A stretch of DNA of 64,000 bases from Mycobacterium botniense (lineage in GTDB: Bacteria > Actinomycetota > Actinomycetes > Mycobacteriales > Mycobacteriaceae): assembly GCF_010723305.1 (NCBI RefSeq), contig NZ_BLKW01000004.1, positions 620,001-684,000 on the forward strand, read 5' to 3'. The number at the start of each line of letters is the position of its first letter. Positions within the stretch are counted from its first letter, which is position 1. The translations under genes and the position numbers were made by a program. Of the stretch, positions 39,213-49,294 are shown in pieces. The notes beneath the pieces are model-generated. The model was not told the origin of the DNA, did not search any database, and worked only from the letters and a program-made list of their open reading frames with translations.

Positions 39213-40664
39213 GTGAAGAGCACCGTCGAACAGTTGAGCCCCACCCGGGTTCGCATCAATGTGGAGGTGCCCTTCAGTGAGCTCGAGCCCGACTTCGAGC
39301 GGGTCTACAAGGAGTTGGCCAAGCAGGTGCGGCTGCCGGGCTTTCGTCCGGGCAAGGCACCGCCGCGGCTCATCGAGGCGCGTATCGGCCGGGAGGCGAT
39401 GCTCGACCAAGTCGTCAACGACGCGTTACCGAGTCGCTATGGCCAAGCGGTGACCGAGTCAGACGTGCGACCGCTGGGTCAACCCGAGATCGAGGTGACC
39501 AGGAAGGAGTACGGCCAAGACCTGGTCTTCACCGCAGAAGTCGACGTCCGTCCGAAGATAACGCTGCCAGACCTGAACACCCTGAAGATCACGGTGGATC
39601 CAGTCGAAGTCAGCGATGAGGATGTCGATGCCGAATTGCAGTCGCTGCGCGCCCGCTTCGGCACGCTGACCACAGTCGAGCGGCCCGCAGCCTCCGGCGA
39701 CGTCGTGTCGATCGACCTCTCGGCCACGATCGACGGCGACGAGGTGCCCGATGCCAGTGCCGAAGGACTGTCACACGAGGTGGGTTCGGGCCGGCTCATT
39801 GCGGGGCTTGACGACGCACTGGTCGGCTTGTCGGCGGGCGAGTCCCGAAGTTTCACCAGCACGTTTGTCGCCGGCCCGCATGCGGGGCAGGAGGCTGAAG
39901 TCACCGTCACCGTCAATTCCGTCAAGCAGCGCGAACTGCCCGAGCCTGATGACGAATTCGCCCAGTTGGCCAGCGAGTTCGACACTATCGACGAACTGCG
40001 GACCAATCTGGCTGAGCAGGTCCGCCGCGTCAAGCGCATCCGGCAAGCGGAAAAGATCCGCAATGCCGCACTGGATGCTCTGCTGGAGCAGGTCGACATC
40101 CCGCTGCCGGAGGCGATCGTGCAAGCGCATGTCGATAACACCCTGCGCAGCGCGCTGCACCGCGTCGACCACGACGAAGCCAGATTCGCCGAGCTCCTCG
40201 CCAGGCAGGGCTCGTCTCGCGAGCAGTTCGATGCCGACACCCGCGCTGCCGCGGAGAAGACCGTCAAGACGCAGCTGCTGCTGGATGCACTGGCCGATGA
40301 GCTCCAGATTCAGGTGGGTCAAGACGACTTGACGGAACGGCTGGTGTTGATGTCACAGCAATCCGGCATCGAACCGCAACGGTTGCTGTCTTATCTGCAG
40401 GAGCAGAACCAGTTGCCCGCCGTGTTCGTCGATGTGCGGCGTGGATTGGCCATCGCGGCGGTAGTCGACGCGGCCACGGTCACTGACACCGACGGAAACA
40501 CAATCGACACCAGCGAGTTCTTCGGCAACCGCACTCCGAAAGCCGACCAGGCCGAGCCGGCGGATGAGGTGGAGCAGGCCGGCGGGCCGGGTTCGGAGGC
40601 CGGCCGGGTCGACGCCGACGCTGCCCCCAGCCCGCCGCCGAAGGCGCCCGAGGACACGGAGTGA
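39213..40664 (+). CDS. tig: Trigger factor (ribosome-bound chaperone/PPIase)
   Basis: 483 aa. GTG 39213 preceded by AGGAG at eight bases; the frame is open back through the tRNA but the trigger-factor N-terminus starts here ([20 protein letters not shown]). Ribosome-binding signature [17 protein letters not shown] (residues about 44-60), FKBP-like PPIase domain 160-245 ([44 protein letters not shown]), and C-terminal helical arms; an extra acidic Pro-rich tail follows residue 430. First gene of the proteostasis group with clpP1-clpP2. Confidence 0.94.
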   Translation: MKSTVEQLSPTRVRINVEVPFSELEPDFERVYKELAKQVRLPGFRPGKAPPRLIEARIGREAMLDQVVNDALPSRYGQAVTESDVRPLGQPEIEVTRKEYGQDLVFTAEVDVRPKITLPDLNTLKITVDPVEVSDEDVDAELQSLRARFGTLTTVERPAASGDVVSIDLSATIDGDEVPDASAEGLSHEVGSGRLIAGLDDALVGLSAGESRSFTSTFVAGPHAGQEAEVTVTVNSVKQRELPEPDDEFAQLASEFDTIDELRTNLAEQVRRVKRIRQAEKIRNAALDALLEQVDIPLPEAIVQAHVDNTLRSALHRVDHDEARFAELLARQGSSREQFDADTRAAAEKTVKTQLLLDALADELQIQVGQDDLTERLVLMSQQSGIEPQRLLSYLQEQNQLPAVFVDVRRGLAIAAVVDAATVTDTDGNTIDTSEFFGNRTPKADQAEPADEVEQAGGPGSEAGRVDADAAPSPPPKAPEDTE

Positions 40665-40700
40665 AGCTGTCAGCGAACGTGCGTACTTCCAGAGGTACGC
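40665..40700 (+). promoter_or_regulatory. Candidate ClgR box and adjacent inverted repeat before clpP1
   Basis: AGCTGTCAGCGAAC (40665-40678) agrees with the ClgR consensus I recall from corynebacteria (CGC-Y-N-A-N-R-GCG followed by W-W-S) except for the first base and the central A. ClgR is the known activator of clpP1P2 in actinobacteria. Immediately after, GCGTAC (40681-40686) and GTACGC (40695-40700) form a perfect inverted repeat with an 8-bp centre. Both lie in the 95-bp gap between tig and clpP1. Confidence 0.4.
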
Positions 40701-40759
40701 GACGCCGCTGGTTGGTTAGTGTCGGTGGATAAGGAACTCGAGAAAGCAGGTATCCCGCC

Positions 40760-41353
40760 GTGACAGACATGCGTTCGAACACGCAGGGCCTCAACCTCAC
40801 CGATTCGGTCTATGAGCGGTTGCTTGCCGAGCGCATCATCTTCCTGGGCTCGGAGGTGAACGATGAGATCGCCAACCGGCTCTGCGCGCAGATTTTGCTG
40901 CTGGCCGCGGAAGACCCGACCAAGGACATCTCCCTGTACATCAACTCCCCGGGCGGGTCGATCAGCGCCGGTATGGCGATCTACGACACCATGGTGTTGG
41001 CGCCCTGCGATATCGCTACTTATGCGATGGGCCTCGCCGCGTCGATGGGCCAGTTTCTGCTGGCGGCGGGCACCAAAGGTAAGCGTTACTCCCTGCCGCA
41101 CGCCCGCATCCTGATGCACCAGCCGATGGGCGGGGTGACCGGCAGCGCAGCCGATATCGCGATCCAGGCTGAGCAGTTCGCCGTCATCAAAAAAGAGATG
41201 TTCCGGCTCAATGCCGAATTCACCGGTCAGCCGATCGAGCGGATCATGGCCGACTCCGACCGCGACCGCTGGTTCACCGCCCAAGAAGCTTTGGAGTACG
41301 GCTTCGTCGACCACATCATCACCAATGCCCCTGTCAATGGAGAAGTGCGATGA
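40760..41353 (+). CDS. clpP1: ATP-dependent Clp protease proteolytic subunit 1
   Basis: 197 aa serine protease; GTG 40760, with ATG 40769 as alternative. Catalytic Ser95 (GLAASMGQF), His120 (RILMHQP) and Asp169 (ADSDRDRWF) align with the triad of M. tuberculosis ClpP1. Forms the mixed ClpP1-ClpP2 tetradecamer, essential in mycobacteria. The stop overlaps the clpP2 start (ATGA). Likely under ClgR control through the box upstream. Confidence 0.97.
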   Translation: MTDMRSNTQGLNLTDSVYERLLAERIIFLGSEVNDEIANRLCAQILLLAAEDPTKDISLYINSPGGSISAGMAIYDTMVLAPCDIATYAMGLAASMGQFLLAAGTKGKRYSLPHARILMHQPMGGVTGSAADIAIQAEQFAVIKKEMFRLNAEFTGQPIERIMADSDRDRWFTAQEALEYGFVDHIITNAPVNGEVR

Positions 41354-41991
41354 ACCCACATGTCGCGCCACAGGCACGCTATATTTTGCCGTCGTTCATT
41401 GAGCACTCCAGCTGGGGCGTCAAAGAGTCCAACCCCTACAACAAACTGTTCGAGGAACGCATCATCTTCCTGGGCGTCCAGGTCGACGACGCCTCGGCCA
41501 ACGACATCATGGCCCAGTTGTTGGTGTTGGAGTCGCAGGACCCCGATCGGGACATCACCATGTACATCAACTCACCGGGCGGCTCGTTCACCTCGCTGAT
41601 GGCGATCTACGACACCATGCAATACGTGCGGGCCGACATCGCCACCTGTGTTCTGGGTCAGGCCGCGTCGGCGGCGGCGGTGCTGCTGGCTGCCGGCACC
41701 GCGGGCAAGCGGATGGCGTTACCCAACGCCCGGGTGCTGATTCACCAGCCGTCGCTGGCGGGGGTCATCCAGGGCCAGTTCTCCGACCTGGAGATCGAGG
41801 CTGCCGAGATCGCGCGGATGCGTGAGCTGATGGAAAACACGCTGGCGCGCCACACCGGCAAGGATCCCGGCGTGATCCGCAGAGACACCGACCGCAACAA
41901 GATCCTCACCGCCGAAGAGGCAAAAGACTACGGGATCATCGACACGGTGCTGGAGTACCGCAAGCTTTCCGCGCAAGCGCGGGCCGTCTAG
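41350..41991 (+). CDS. clpP2: ATP-dependent Clp protease proteolytic subunit 2
   Basis: 213 aa. N-terminal [33 protein letters not shown]; catalytic Ser107 ([11 protein letters not shown]), His132 (VLIHQPSL) and the Asp in [15 protein letters not shown]. Second ring of the mixed protease; it docks ClpX and ClpC1. Its TAG shares bases with the TAG of mmuM on the opposite strand (CTAG at 41988-41991), so there is no room for a terminator between these convergent genes. Confidence 0.97.
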   Translation: MNPHVAPQARYILPSFIEHSSWGVKESNPYNKLFEERIIFLGVQVDDASANDIMAQLLVLESQDPDRDITMYINSPGGSFTSLMAIYDTMQYVRADIATCVLGQAASAAAVLLAAGTAGKRMALPNARVLIHQPSLAGVIQGQFSDLEIEAAEIARMRELMENTLARHTGKDPGVIRRDTDRNKILTAEEAKDYGIIDTVLEYRKLSAQARAV

Positions 41992-42875
41992 CGCACCAGG
42001 GCTGCAAGTTCGGCGATATCGTCGGGCCGCACCCGGCAGCAGCCGCCGACGATACGTGCGCCGGATGTCACCCACTGGGGCGCCAGCTGTGCCGAAAACC
42101 GGGGCCGGCCGACCCAGGCATGGCGGCGTTCGTCCCAGCGCTCGCCGCTGTTCGGGTACGCGACCACCGGCTTGCCGGTGGTCGCGCGAGCCACCTCGAT
42201 CGCGGGCAGTACGTCATCGGGTGCACAGCAATTGACACCCACCGCGACAATTTCCGGCACGCCGGCGGCCACCGCGAACGCCTCCACCAACGGTTGACCG
42301 GCGCGGGTGCGGGTTCCGTCGATGGTGTAGCTGAGCCAGGCGGGCATACCCAGCGACCGCACCACGTTCACTAGCGCTTCGGCCTCGTCGACATCGGGTA
42401 CCGTTTCCAGGGCGAGCACGTCGGCGCCGGCCTCGGCCAGCACCTCCGCTCGTGGTTGATGCCAGTTGGTCAACTCGGCGACGGAAAGCCCGTAACGCCC
42501 TCGGTATTCCGATCCGTCGGCGCGCGCGGCGCCGTACGGCCCGACCGAGGCGGCCACCCATCGGCCGGTCGCGCCCACCTCGTCGCGCGCGGCCGCGGCG
42601 AGCTCCACGCTGCGGCGCAACAACCGCACAGCATCATCTCGACCGATCCCTCGGGCGGCAAACCCCTCGAAGGACGCCTGGTAACTGGCGGTCGTGGCGA
42701 TCAGGGCGCCGGCGCGAAAGAACGCCATATGCACGGCCGCGATCTCATCCGGGGCGTCCACCAGCAGCCGCGCCGACCACAACGGGTCGCATAGATCGTT
42801 GCCGCGCGCTTCCAGCTCGGTGGCCAGGCCGCCATCACCGATCAAAATCGCGTCGTCGGGCACAGCGAACGCCAC
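41988..42875 (-). CDS. mmuM: Homocysteine S-methyltransferase
   Basis: 295 aa from GTG 42875; a longer frame opens at 42920, but a TACAGT -10 box six bases before 42875 indicates a leaderless start there, and the length fits M. tuberculosis Rv2458 (302). Zinc ligands: VNCCAPDD (the NC of the first motif) and IVGGCCRVRPDDI (the CC pair). N-terminal LIGDGGLATELEARG and TTASYQASFEGFAARG are typical. Transfers methyl from S-methylmethionine to homocysteine. M. tuberculosis has an MFS gene (Rv2459) between it and clpP2, absent here. Confidence 0.9.
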   Translation of the reverse strand: MAFAVPDDAILIGDGGLATELEARGNDLCDPLWSARLLVDAPDEIAAVHMAFFRAGALIATTASYQASFEGFAARGIGRDDAVRLLRRSVELAAAARDEVGATGRWVAASVGPYGAARADGSEYRGRYGLSVAELTNWHQPRAEVLAEAGADVLALETVPDVDEAEALVNVVRSLGMPAWLSYTIDGTRTRAGQPLVEAFAVAAGVPEIVAVGVNCCAPDDVLPAIEVARATTGKPVVAYPNSGERWDERRHAWVGRPRFSAQLAPQWVTSGARIVGGCCRVRPDDIAELAALVR

Positions 42876-42881
42876 AGGGTC

Positions 42882-42887
42882 ACTGTA
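42882..42887 (-). promoter_or_regulatory. -10 box of mmuM (leaderless)
   Basis: Minus-strand TACAGT (42887-42882) followed by six bases and GTG 42875. The rest of the 283-bp divergent region up to clpX shows a possible -10 for clpX (TAGCGT, 43093-43098), which would give a leader of about 60 bases; nothing else supportable. Confidence 0.45.
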
Positions 42888-43158
42888 CGGTGACCTGCTC
42901 ACCCCCGCGGCGTGGCCCACATCGGCTGCGGCTGAGCTGCGCTCTCACATAACGGGCGCGACACGCCAGGGACACAGTTGGAGCGACTCAACGAGCGGTG
43001 GGCCGCCTTGGGCGATATGTTCAGACGCACAAATAGTGAATACCAACGACGCGATTCGCCGGTATCGGTCGCATAGCGCTGGAGCAAGCGGGTAGCGTCG
43101 GGAACGACACGGCGGCACACCACCACGAACGGCGAACAGGAAGTAGGCCCTGAGCATC

Positions 43159-44436
43159 ATGGCGCGCATCGGAGACGGCGGTGACCTGCTGAAGTGCTCC
43201 TTCTGCGGGAAGAGTCAAAAACAGGTCAAGAAGCTCATCGCGGGCCCTGGCGTGTACATCTGCGATGAGTGCATCGACCTATGCAACGAGATCATCGAAG
43301 AGGAGCTCGCCGACGCCGACGACGTCAAACTCGACGAACTGCCCAAGCCTGCCGAGATCCGGGAATTCCTGGAGGGCTACGTGATCGGGCAGGAAAATGC
43401 CAAGCGAACACTGGCTGTGGCGGTCTACAACCATTACAAGCGCATCCAGTGCGGAGACAAGGGCTCGCGCTCAGGCGAACCGGTTGAGCTGACCAAGTCC
43501 AACATATTGATGCTCGGGCCCACCGGCTGCGGCAAGACGTATCTGGCCCAGACGCTGGCAAAAATGCTCAACGTGCCCTTCGCTATCGCCGACGCCACCG
43601 CGCTCACCGAGGCCGGCTACGTCGGCGAGGATGTCGAAAACATCCTGCTCAAACTGATCCAAGCCGCCGATTACGATGTCAAGCGCGCCGAAACCGGCAT
43701 CATCTACATCGACGAGGTCGACAAGATCGCCCGCAAAAGCGAAAACCCGTCAATCACCCGCGACGTGTCCGGTGAAGGCGTGCAGCAGGCGCTGCTGAAA
43801 ATCCTGGAAGGCACCCAGGCGTCGGTGCCTCCCCAGGGCGGGCGCAAGCATCCGCATCAAGAGTTCATTCAAATCGACACCACTAACGTGCTTTTCATCG
43901 TTGCAGGTGCATTCGCCGGCTTAGAGAAGATCATCTACGACCGGATCGGCAAGCGCGGGCTGGGCTTCGGCGCCGAGGTCCGCTCCAAAGCCGAGATCGA
44001 CACTACAGACCACTTTGCCGAGGTAATGCCCGAAGACCTGATCAAGTACGGGCTGATCCCGGAGTTCATTGGTCGGCTGCCGGTGATTGCGTCGGTGACG
44101 AATCTCGACATGGATGCGCTGGTGCGAATCCTCTCTGAGCCGAAGAACGCCCTGGTGAAGCAATACACCCGGCTTTTCGAGATGGACGGTGTGGAGCTCG
44201 AGTTCACCCAGGATGCGCTGGAGGCGATCGCTGAGCAAGCGATCCACCGCGGTACCGGCGCCCGCGGCCTGCGCGCGATCATGGAAGAAGTCTTGCTTCC
44301 CGTGATGTATGACATCCCCAGCCGCGACGACGTCGCCAAGGTGGTGGTGACCAAAGAAACCGTGCAGGACAACGTGCTGCCGACGATTGTGCCGCGCAAG
44401 CCGGCGCGCGCCGAGCGCCGCGACAAAAGCGCCTAG
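43159..44436 (+). CDS. clpX: ClpX, AAA+ unfoldase subunit of Clp protease
   Basis: 425 aa. N-terminal zinc-binding domain with C13-x2-C16 and C35-x2-C38; AAA+ domain with Walker A GPTGCGKT (120-127), Walker [13 protein letters not shown], sensor and [25 protein letters not shown] at the C-terminal small domain. The ClpP-docking loop (I/L-G-F type, [13 protein letters not shown] [13 protein letters not shown]) is visible near 270. Delivers substrates to ClpP1P2 encoded just upstream, though mmuM intervenes on the other strand. Confidence 0.97.
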   Translation: MARIGDGGDLLKCSFCGKSQKQVKKLIAGPGVYICDECIDLCNEIIEEELADADDVKLDELPKPAEIREFLEGYVIGQENAKRTLAVAVYNHYKRIQCGDKGSRSGEPVELTKSNILMLGPTGCGKTYLAQTLAKMLNVPFAIADATALTEAGYVGEDVENILLKLIQAADYDVKRAETGIIYIDEVDKIARKSENPSITRDVSGEGVQQALLKILEGTQASVPPQGGRKHPHQEFIQIDTTNVLFIVAGAFAGLEKIIYDRIGKRGLGFGAEVRSKAEIDTTDHFAEVMPEDLIKYGLIPEFIGRLPVIASVTNLDMDALVRILSEPKNALVKQYTRLFEMDGVELEFTQDALEAIAEQAIHRGTGARGLRAIMEEVLLPVMYDIPSRDDVAKVVVTKETVQDNVLPTIVPRKPARAERRDKSA

Positions 44437-44892
44437 CTGTTCCCCCTCGTTACGGGTAGCGGCAATGGGGAGCAACTCTGGCGGCACGCTTGCCGGGCGT
44501 ATTTCGCACCGGCTCCCCGATCCGCACAGTGTCTGATTGTGTGGCTGCGGCTCTGGCGGTGGGCCCGCTCGTCAACTGGTGCGACCTGGGACAACCCTCG
44601 CGTCACCCGGGCGGGCCGCGTCGTGCCGCGGATGTGGCGTCATCCCGGCCGCGGATTTTCTTAAACTTGCCCTGTCCTAAAACGTGACGAATGCCACACT
44701 TTGGGCGGTTTCGGACTCGGCACGTTCGTGACCTTGACGTTTAATGCTGGGCAAAGCCGGTTGCCCTGTGTGGCAGCGTCAGGCTTTCTCTAAGAAGAGT
44801 GCAATAATCGGTACTGCTGGTGACATGAACAGGCGGGCGGAGGCTACCCCGACGGCGCATCGGTAGTGGCCACATCTGTGCGGAGAGCAGCG
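44437..44892 (+). other. Intergenic region between clpX and korA
   Basis: 456 bp without a convincing gene. The stretch 44650-44825 is AT-richer than its surroundings (CTTAAACTTG, CTAAAACGTG, TTGACGTTTAATG, GCAATAAT) and probably carries the korA promoter. I cannot pair a -35 and -10 at proper spacing; AATAAT near 44805 is the best -10. In M. tuberculosis an MFS gene (Rv2456c) occupies this interval; no trace of it is visible here. Confidence 0.4.
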
Positions 44893-46860
44893 ATGGAAGG
44901 CGGAGACGTGGATCCGAACGGAAACGGGGCCGGGTCAGAATCTCATATCGCCAATAGAGCGGCGCTGCAGCAGCTGGAGAATGTCGTCATCCGCTTTGCC
45001 GGGGACTCCGGTGACGGGATGCAGCTCACCGGTGACCGGTTTACTTCGGAGGCAGCGCTATTCGGTAACGACCTGGCTACTCAACCGAGCTTTCCGGCGG
45101 AGATTCGGGCCCCGGCGGGCACCCTGCCTGGAGTGTCATCTTTCCAGATCCAGATCGCCGACTATGACATCTTGACCGCCGGTGACCGGCCCGACGTGCT
45201 TGTGGCGATGAACCCGGCAGCGCTCAAGGCCAACATCGCTGATCTGCCGCGCGGTGGGATGCTGATCGTCAACTCCGATGAGTTCACCAAGCGCAATCTG
45301 GCCAAAGTCGGCTACGAGGCCAACCCTTTGGAGACGGGCGAGCTGTCTGAGTACGTGGTCCACGCCGTGCCGATGACGACGTTGACGCTGAGCGCGGTGG
45401 AAGCGATCGGCGCATCGAAAAAAGACGGCCAGCGGGCCAAAAACATGTTTGCGCTGGGACTGCTGTCATGGATGTACGGTCGGCCCGTCGAGACCAGCGA
45501 AGCCTTTCTCAGGGAGAAATTCGCACGCAAGCCCGATGTCGCGGAAGCTAATGTGCTCGCTCTCAAGGCAGGCTGGAACTACGGGGAGACCACCGAGGCA
45601 TTCGCCACCACGTACAGCGTCTCACCGGCGAAGCTTCCGCCCGGCGAGTACCGGCAGATCTCGGGTAACACCGCGTTGGCTTACGGCATCGTTGTCGCTG
45701 GACAGCTGGCCAGGATTCCGGTCGTGCTCGGCAGTTACCCAATTACGCCGGCATCCGACATTCTGCATGAGCTGTCTAAGCACAAGCAGTTCAATGTGAT
45801 CACCTTCCAGGCCGAAGACGAGATCGCCGGTATCTGCTCTGCTTTGGGCGCCGCATACGGTGGCGCACTAGGGGTTACCAGTACTTCGGGTCCGGGTTTG
45901 TCGCTAAAGTCTGAAGCGATCGGCCTCGCGGTGATGGCTGAATTGCCATTACTGGTCATTGATGTCCAGCGTGCGGGTCCGTCGACCGGCATGCCCACCA
46001 AGACCGAGCAGGCCGACCTGCTGCAGGCGATGTTCGGCCGCAACGGCGAGTCACCGGTCGCGGTGCTAGCCCCCCGCTCCCCGGGCGATTGCTTCGACAC
46101 CGCACTGGAGGCGGCGCGGATCGCGGTGTCGTATCGCACCCCGGTGCTGCTGCTGTCGGATGGTGCCATCGCCAACGGCTCTGAGCCGTGGCGAATCCCG
46201 GACATCGCTGCTTTGTCACCCATCGAGCACAACTTCGCTAAGGCCGGCGAACCCTTCCAGCCCTACGCTCGCGACCCGGACACCCTGGCTCGCCAATTTG
46301 CCGTGCCGGGCACCCCGGGCCTGGAGCACCGTATCGGCGGGCTGGAGGCGGCCAACGGTTCCGGCGACATCTCCTACGAACCGGCCAACCACGATCTGAT
46401 GGTCCGATTGCGCCGGGCCAAGATCGACGGGATTCGGGTCCCCGACCTAGAGGTTGACGACCCGACTGGTGACGCCGAGCTACTGCTGATTGGATGGGGC
46501 AGCACCTACGGTCCGATCGGGGAGGCGTGTCGCCGTGCCCGCCGCAAAGGCATCAAGGTCGCGCACGCCCACCTGCGCTATCTCAATCCGTTCCCAGCCA
46601 ATCTGGGAGAGGTGCTGCGCCGCTACCCCCAGGTGGTGGCACCGGAGATGAACCTGGGTCAGCTGGCGCTGCTGCTGCGTGGAAAGTATTTGGTTGACGT
46701 GCAATCGGTGACCAAGGTTCAAGGCGTCTCGTTCTTGGCCGATGAGGTGGGACGCGTGATTCGCGCGGCGCTGGGCGGGACACTGGCGGAAATCGAGCAA
46801 GATAAGACGATGGTCGCCAGATTGGCGGCGGCCACGGTCGGAGCGGGAGCTGACGCATGA
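44893..46860 (+). CDS. korA: 2-oxoglutarate:ferredoxin oxidoreductase, alpha (gamma-alpha fused) subunit
   Basis: 655 aa from ATG 44893, with GGAG seven bases before it; GTG 44866 would add nine residues. N-terminal gamma-type domain (VVIRFAGDSGDGMQLTGDRFTSEAALFGNDLATQPSFPAEIRAPAGT), then the pyrimidine-binding alpha domain (GNTALAYGIVVAGQLARIPVVLGSYPITPASDILHELSKH, near 255-295) and domain II to the end. With KorB it decarboxylates 2-oxoglutarate to succinyl-CoA, reducing ferredoxin, a CoA-dependent alternative to the NAD-linked dehydrogenase in mycobacteria. ATGA overlap with korB. Confidence 0.93.
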   Translation: MEGGDVDPNGNGAGSESHIANRAALQQLENVVIRFAGDSGDGMQLTGDRFTSEAALFGNDLATQPSFPAEIRAPAGTLPGVSSFQIQIADYDILTAGDRPDVLVAMNPAALKANIADLPRGGMLIVNSDEFTKRNLAKVGYEANPLETGELSEYVVHAVPMTTLTLSAVEAIGASKKDGQRAKNMFALGLLSWMYGRPVETSEAFLREKFARKPDVAEANVLALKAGWNYGETTEAFATTYSVSPAKLPPGEYRQISGNTALAYGIVVAGQLARIPVVLGSYPITPASDILHELSKHKQFNVITFQAEDEIAGICSALGAAYGGALGVTSTSGPGLSLKSEAIGLAVMAELPLLVIDVQRAGPSTGMPTKTEQADLLQAMFGRNGESPVAVLAPRSPGDCFDTALEAARIAVSYRTPVLLLSDGAIANGSEPWRIPDIAALSPIEHNFAKAGEPFQPYARDPDTLARQFAVPGTPGLEHRIGGLEAANGSGDISYEPANHDLMVRLRRAKIDGIRVPDLEVDDPTGDAELLLIGWGSTYGPIGEACRRARRKGIKVAHAHLRYLNPFPANLGEVLRRYPQVVAPEMNLGQLALLLRGKYLVDVQSVTKVQGVSFLADEVGRVIRAALGGTLAEIEQDKTMVARLAAATVGAGADA

Positions 46861-47948
46861 CAGATCTGATCGGCAACCTGGCGGGCGTGGACCGCGACAT
46901 AGCCTCGGCCTCGTCTAAGAACTCCTGCGTGCCGACGACAGACCATCCGCAGAAAGCCAAGGACTACACCAGTGACCAGGAAGTCCGGTGGTGCCCCGGA
47001 TGCGGTGACTACGTCATCCTCAACACCATCCGCAATTTCCTGCCGGAACTCGGGTTACGCCGCGAGAACATTGTTTTCGTAAGCGGCATCGGCTGCTCCA
47101 GCCGCTTCCCGTACTACCTGGAGACCTACGGTCTGCATTCCATCCACGGTCGTGCACCGGCCATCGCGACCGGGCTGGCGTTGGCCCGCCCCGATCTGTC
47201 GGTGTGGGTGGTCACCGGCGACGGTGATGGCTTGTCGATCGGCGGCAATCATCTGATCCACGCGCTGCGCCGCAACGTTAACATCACCATCCTGCTGTTC
47301 AACAACCGGATCTACGGCCTGACAAAGGGGCAGTATTCGCCGACGTCTGAGATCGGCAAGGTGACCAAATCGACGCCGATGGGTTCGCTGGATCACCCGT
47401 TCAACCCAGCCTCGCTGGCATTGGGCGCCGAGGCGACTTTCGTTGCTCGCGCGCTCGACTCCGACCGCCAAGGACTATCCGAGGTGCTGCGCGCTGCCGC
47501 ACAGCATCGTGGGTCCGCCCTGGTCGAAATCCTGCAAGACTGCCCGATTTTCAATGACGGATCGTTCGATGCGCTGCGCAAGGAAGGAGCGGAAGAGCGG
47601 GTCATCAACCTCCGCCACGGCGAGCCGATCGTCTTCGGCGCGAACGGCGAATACTGTGTGGTGCGTTCTGGGTTCGGACTTGAAGTAGCTAAAACCGCCG
47701 ACGTAGCCGCTCAAGAGATCGTGGTGCACGACGCGCACGTGGAGGACACCGCCTACGCGTTCGCCCTGTCGCGACTGTCCGATCAAAATCTCGAGCACAC
47801 GGTGCTGGGCGTTTTACGCCAAATTAGTCGTGTGACCTATGACGACGCAGCGCGTTCCCAGGTCAGCGCTGCTCAGGAAGTGGCACCCAACGATACTGCC
47901 GCGCTGCAATCGTTACTGCGCGGACGCGACACCTGGACTGTCAACTGA
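46857..47948 (+). CDS. korB: 2-oxoglutarate:ferredoxin oxidoreductase, beta subunit
   Basis: 363 aa TPP- and [4Fe-4S]-binding subunit. Cluster/active-site Cys in [13 protein letters not shown] (Cys46, Cys49) and [19 protein letters not shown]/Mg site [24 protein letters not shown] followed by [16 protein letters not shown]. Translationally coupled to korA (ATGA). Short N-terminal extension (about 35 residues) before the conserved core. mobA follows after one base. Confidence 0.93.
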   Translation: MTDLIGNLAGVDRDIASASSKNSCVPTTDHPQKAKDYTSDQEVRWCPGCGDYVILNTIRNFLPELGLRRENIVFVSGIGCSSRFPYYLETYGLHSIHGRAPAIATGLALARPDLSVWVVTGDGDGLSIGGNHLIHALRRNVNITILLFNNRIYGLTKGQYSPTSEIGKVTKSTPMGSLDHPFNPASLALGAEATFVARALDSDRQGLSEVLRAAAQHRGSALVEILQDCPIFNDGSFDALRKEGAEERVINLRHGEPIVFGANGEYCVVRSGFGLEVAKTADVAAQEIVVHDAHVEDTAYAFALSRLSDQNLEHTVLGVLRQISRVTYDDAARSQVSAAQEVAPNDTAALQSLLRGRDTWTVN

Positions 47949-47949
47949 C

Positions 47950-48570
47950 GTGCATTCACCTGCGGCCGAGCCAGCTTCGCTGGCTGGGGTGGTGCTGGCA
48001 GGCGGTGCATCGCGACGCATGGGCCGGGATAAAGCTACCTTGCCGCTTCCTGAGGGCATCACGTGCCGTCGCGGCGCGACAATGGTCGAGCACGTCGTTG
48101 GTATTGTCGGGCAACGCTGCCGCCCTGTTGTCGTGATGGCCGCACCGGGGCAACCGTTACCAGCACTGCAGGCGCAGATCGTGCGCGACGAGGTCCGCGG
48201 ACTAGGACCGCTGGTGGCCTTGGGGCGCGGGTTGCGGGTGGCTGAGGCGGCCGGCGCCGAGTGGGCGTTTGTGTGCGCAGTGGACATGCCTTTTTTAACT
48301 CCCGAGTTGATTGACGATCTGGCCAGGAGAGCAGTTTCGCTGGGCGCCGATGTGGTTGTGCCGTGGGATGGTCACGACCACTACCTGGCCGCGGTGTACC
48401 GCACCGGTTTGGCCGACACGGTCGACACGGTGCTCGCCGCGGGCGAGCGGGCGATGCACGCACTGGTCAACTCGGTCGATGCCCAGCGGGTCGTGGTAAG
48501 CGATTCACGACCGTTAACCAATGTCAACTCACCTACCGAGCTGTGGTCGCTACTCCAGCCGAGCCGCTAA
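47950..48570 (+). CDS. mobA: Molybdenum cofactor guanylyltransferase
   Basis: 206 aa from GTG 47950, one base after the korB stop; the open frame runs back into korB without homology. Nucleotidyltransferase signature [18 protein letters not shown] at residues 16-33, then [31 protein letters not shown] and [20 protein letters not shown] (Asp metal site), ending [11 protein letters not shown]. Attaches GMP to molybdopterin. Position at the end of kor operon is shared with M. tuberculosis (Rv2453c). Confidence 0.88.
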   Translation: MHSPAAEPASLAGVVLAGGASRRMGRDKATLPLPEGITCRRGATMVEHVVGIVGQRCRPVVVMAAPGQPLPALQAQIVRDEVRGLGPLVALGRGLRVAEAAGAEWAFVCAVDMPFLTPELIDDLARRAVSLGADVVVPWDGHDHYLAAVYRTGLADTVDTVLAAGERAMHALVNSVDAQRVVVSDSRPLTNVNSPTELWSLLQPSR

Positions 48571-49278
48571 TGCTGGACCTCACCGGCGTGAATTTCTATG
48601 ACCGCGCGCGTCCCAGCTCGCGTATGGCTTCTTAAGAAAATTCATGCAGGGTGACATCCGAAGTAAATCAGTGCTGATCTGTTATAGTTACGTTATTAAC
48701 TCATTTCTTGCACTTCATTAGATCTGACTTATCACTTAAAGGATTGACCAACCACCACTTTTAGCACTGCCCTATGGCCTTGCAGCCGGGCGGATCTGGG
48801 CATCGGACGGTCCGGCGATTCTTGACCGGAGAACGGCGGACTGCCGTGTATCGGCCAGCCGCTCGGTGTCGTCATGGCAAATTCTGTTGAGGAGGTCAGT
48901 AGGATTACGTCTTGCGGTGCTGCCGTTGATCCCTTAGACGAATACACCAGGACATAGCGTCTGCTCAACCTTTCAGATTGAAATATATTGGGGGGCAAGA
49001 ATATTCAAGGTCCGGTGGTAACGTGCTCGGCGCAGCCCTCGTCGCTCGGGGACTCACCGGGAAGTCCATCCATCTCGGTGAAATACGTTGTCAGATCGAG
49101 GATTAAGATGACCTGCCGCATCCAGGTGTGGGCAGTTACCCGCGGTCAGTGCTGCACGGCGTTGTTGCGTGCAAGCTCAGCGAACGTCGTCAATCGTCGT
49201 GAATTTGCGGCAAGCCGACACAGCCGGAAAGCGCCCGCGCGACGTCAGTGAAACCAGTGGCACAGATCACAATAGTGG
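48571..49278. other. Gene-poor, AT-richer region between mobA and the rpfE control region
   Basis: About 0.7 kb (1.1 kb up to rpfE) with no supportable gene. The section 48640-48760 is unusually AT-rich for this DNA (TTATAGTTACGTTATTAACTC-type runs), and short open frames on both strands lack SDs, homology and codon bias. A 14-mer GTTGTCAGATCGAG at 49087-49100 recurs with one change at 49385-49398, each followed by an ATGAC/TGAC. M. tuberculosis has two small hypothetical genes here (Rv2452c, Rv2451); I cannot match them. It may be decayed genes, an sRNA locus or an acquired fragment. Confidence 0.5.
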
Positions 49279-49294
49279 TGTGATTTATCTCACA
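49279..49294. promoter_or_regulatory. Perfect CRP-type operator upstream of rpfE
   Basis: TGTGATTTATCTCACA: both half-sites TGTGA/TCACA exact with a 6-bp spacer, the consensus of mycobacterial CRP (Rv3676-type) and E. coli CRP. It lies about 390 bp before rpfE. An upstream ATCACA (49267-49272) forms a further inverted repeat with the left half. CRP control is documented for M. tuberculosis rpfA; here it may govern rpfE or an unrecognised transcript in the gap. Confidence 0.6.

Noticed and set aside
44490..44687. 65-codon open frame between clpX and korA
   Set aside because: No SD, Pro/Arg-rich, no homology; likely chance.
48732..48998. 88-codon minus-strand open frame in the same gap
   Set aside because: No SD or motif; Ser/Arg-rich chance frame in an AT-richer segment.
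48988..49251. 87-codon plus-strand open frame in the gap before rpfE
   Set aside because: TTG start, no SD, no codon bias and no recognised family.
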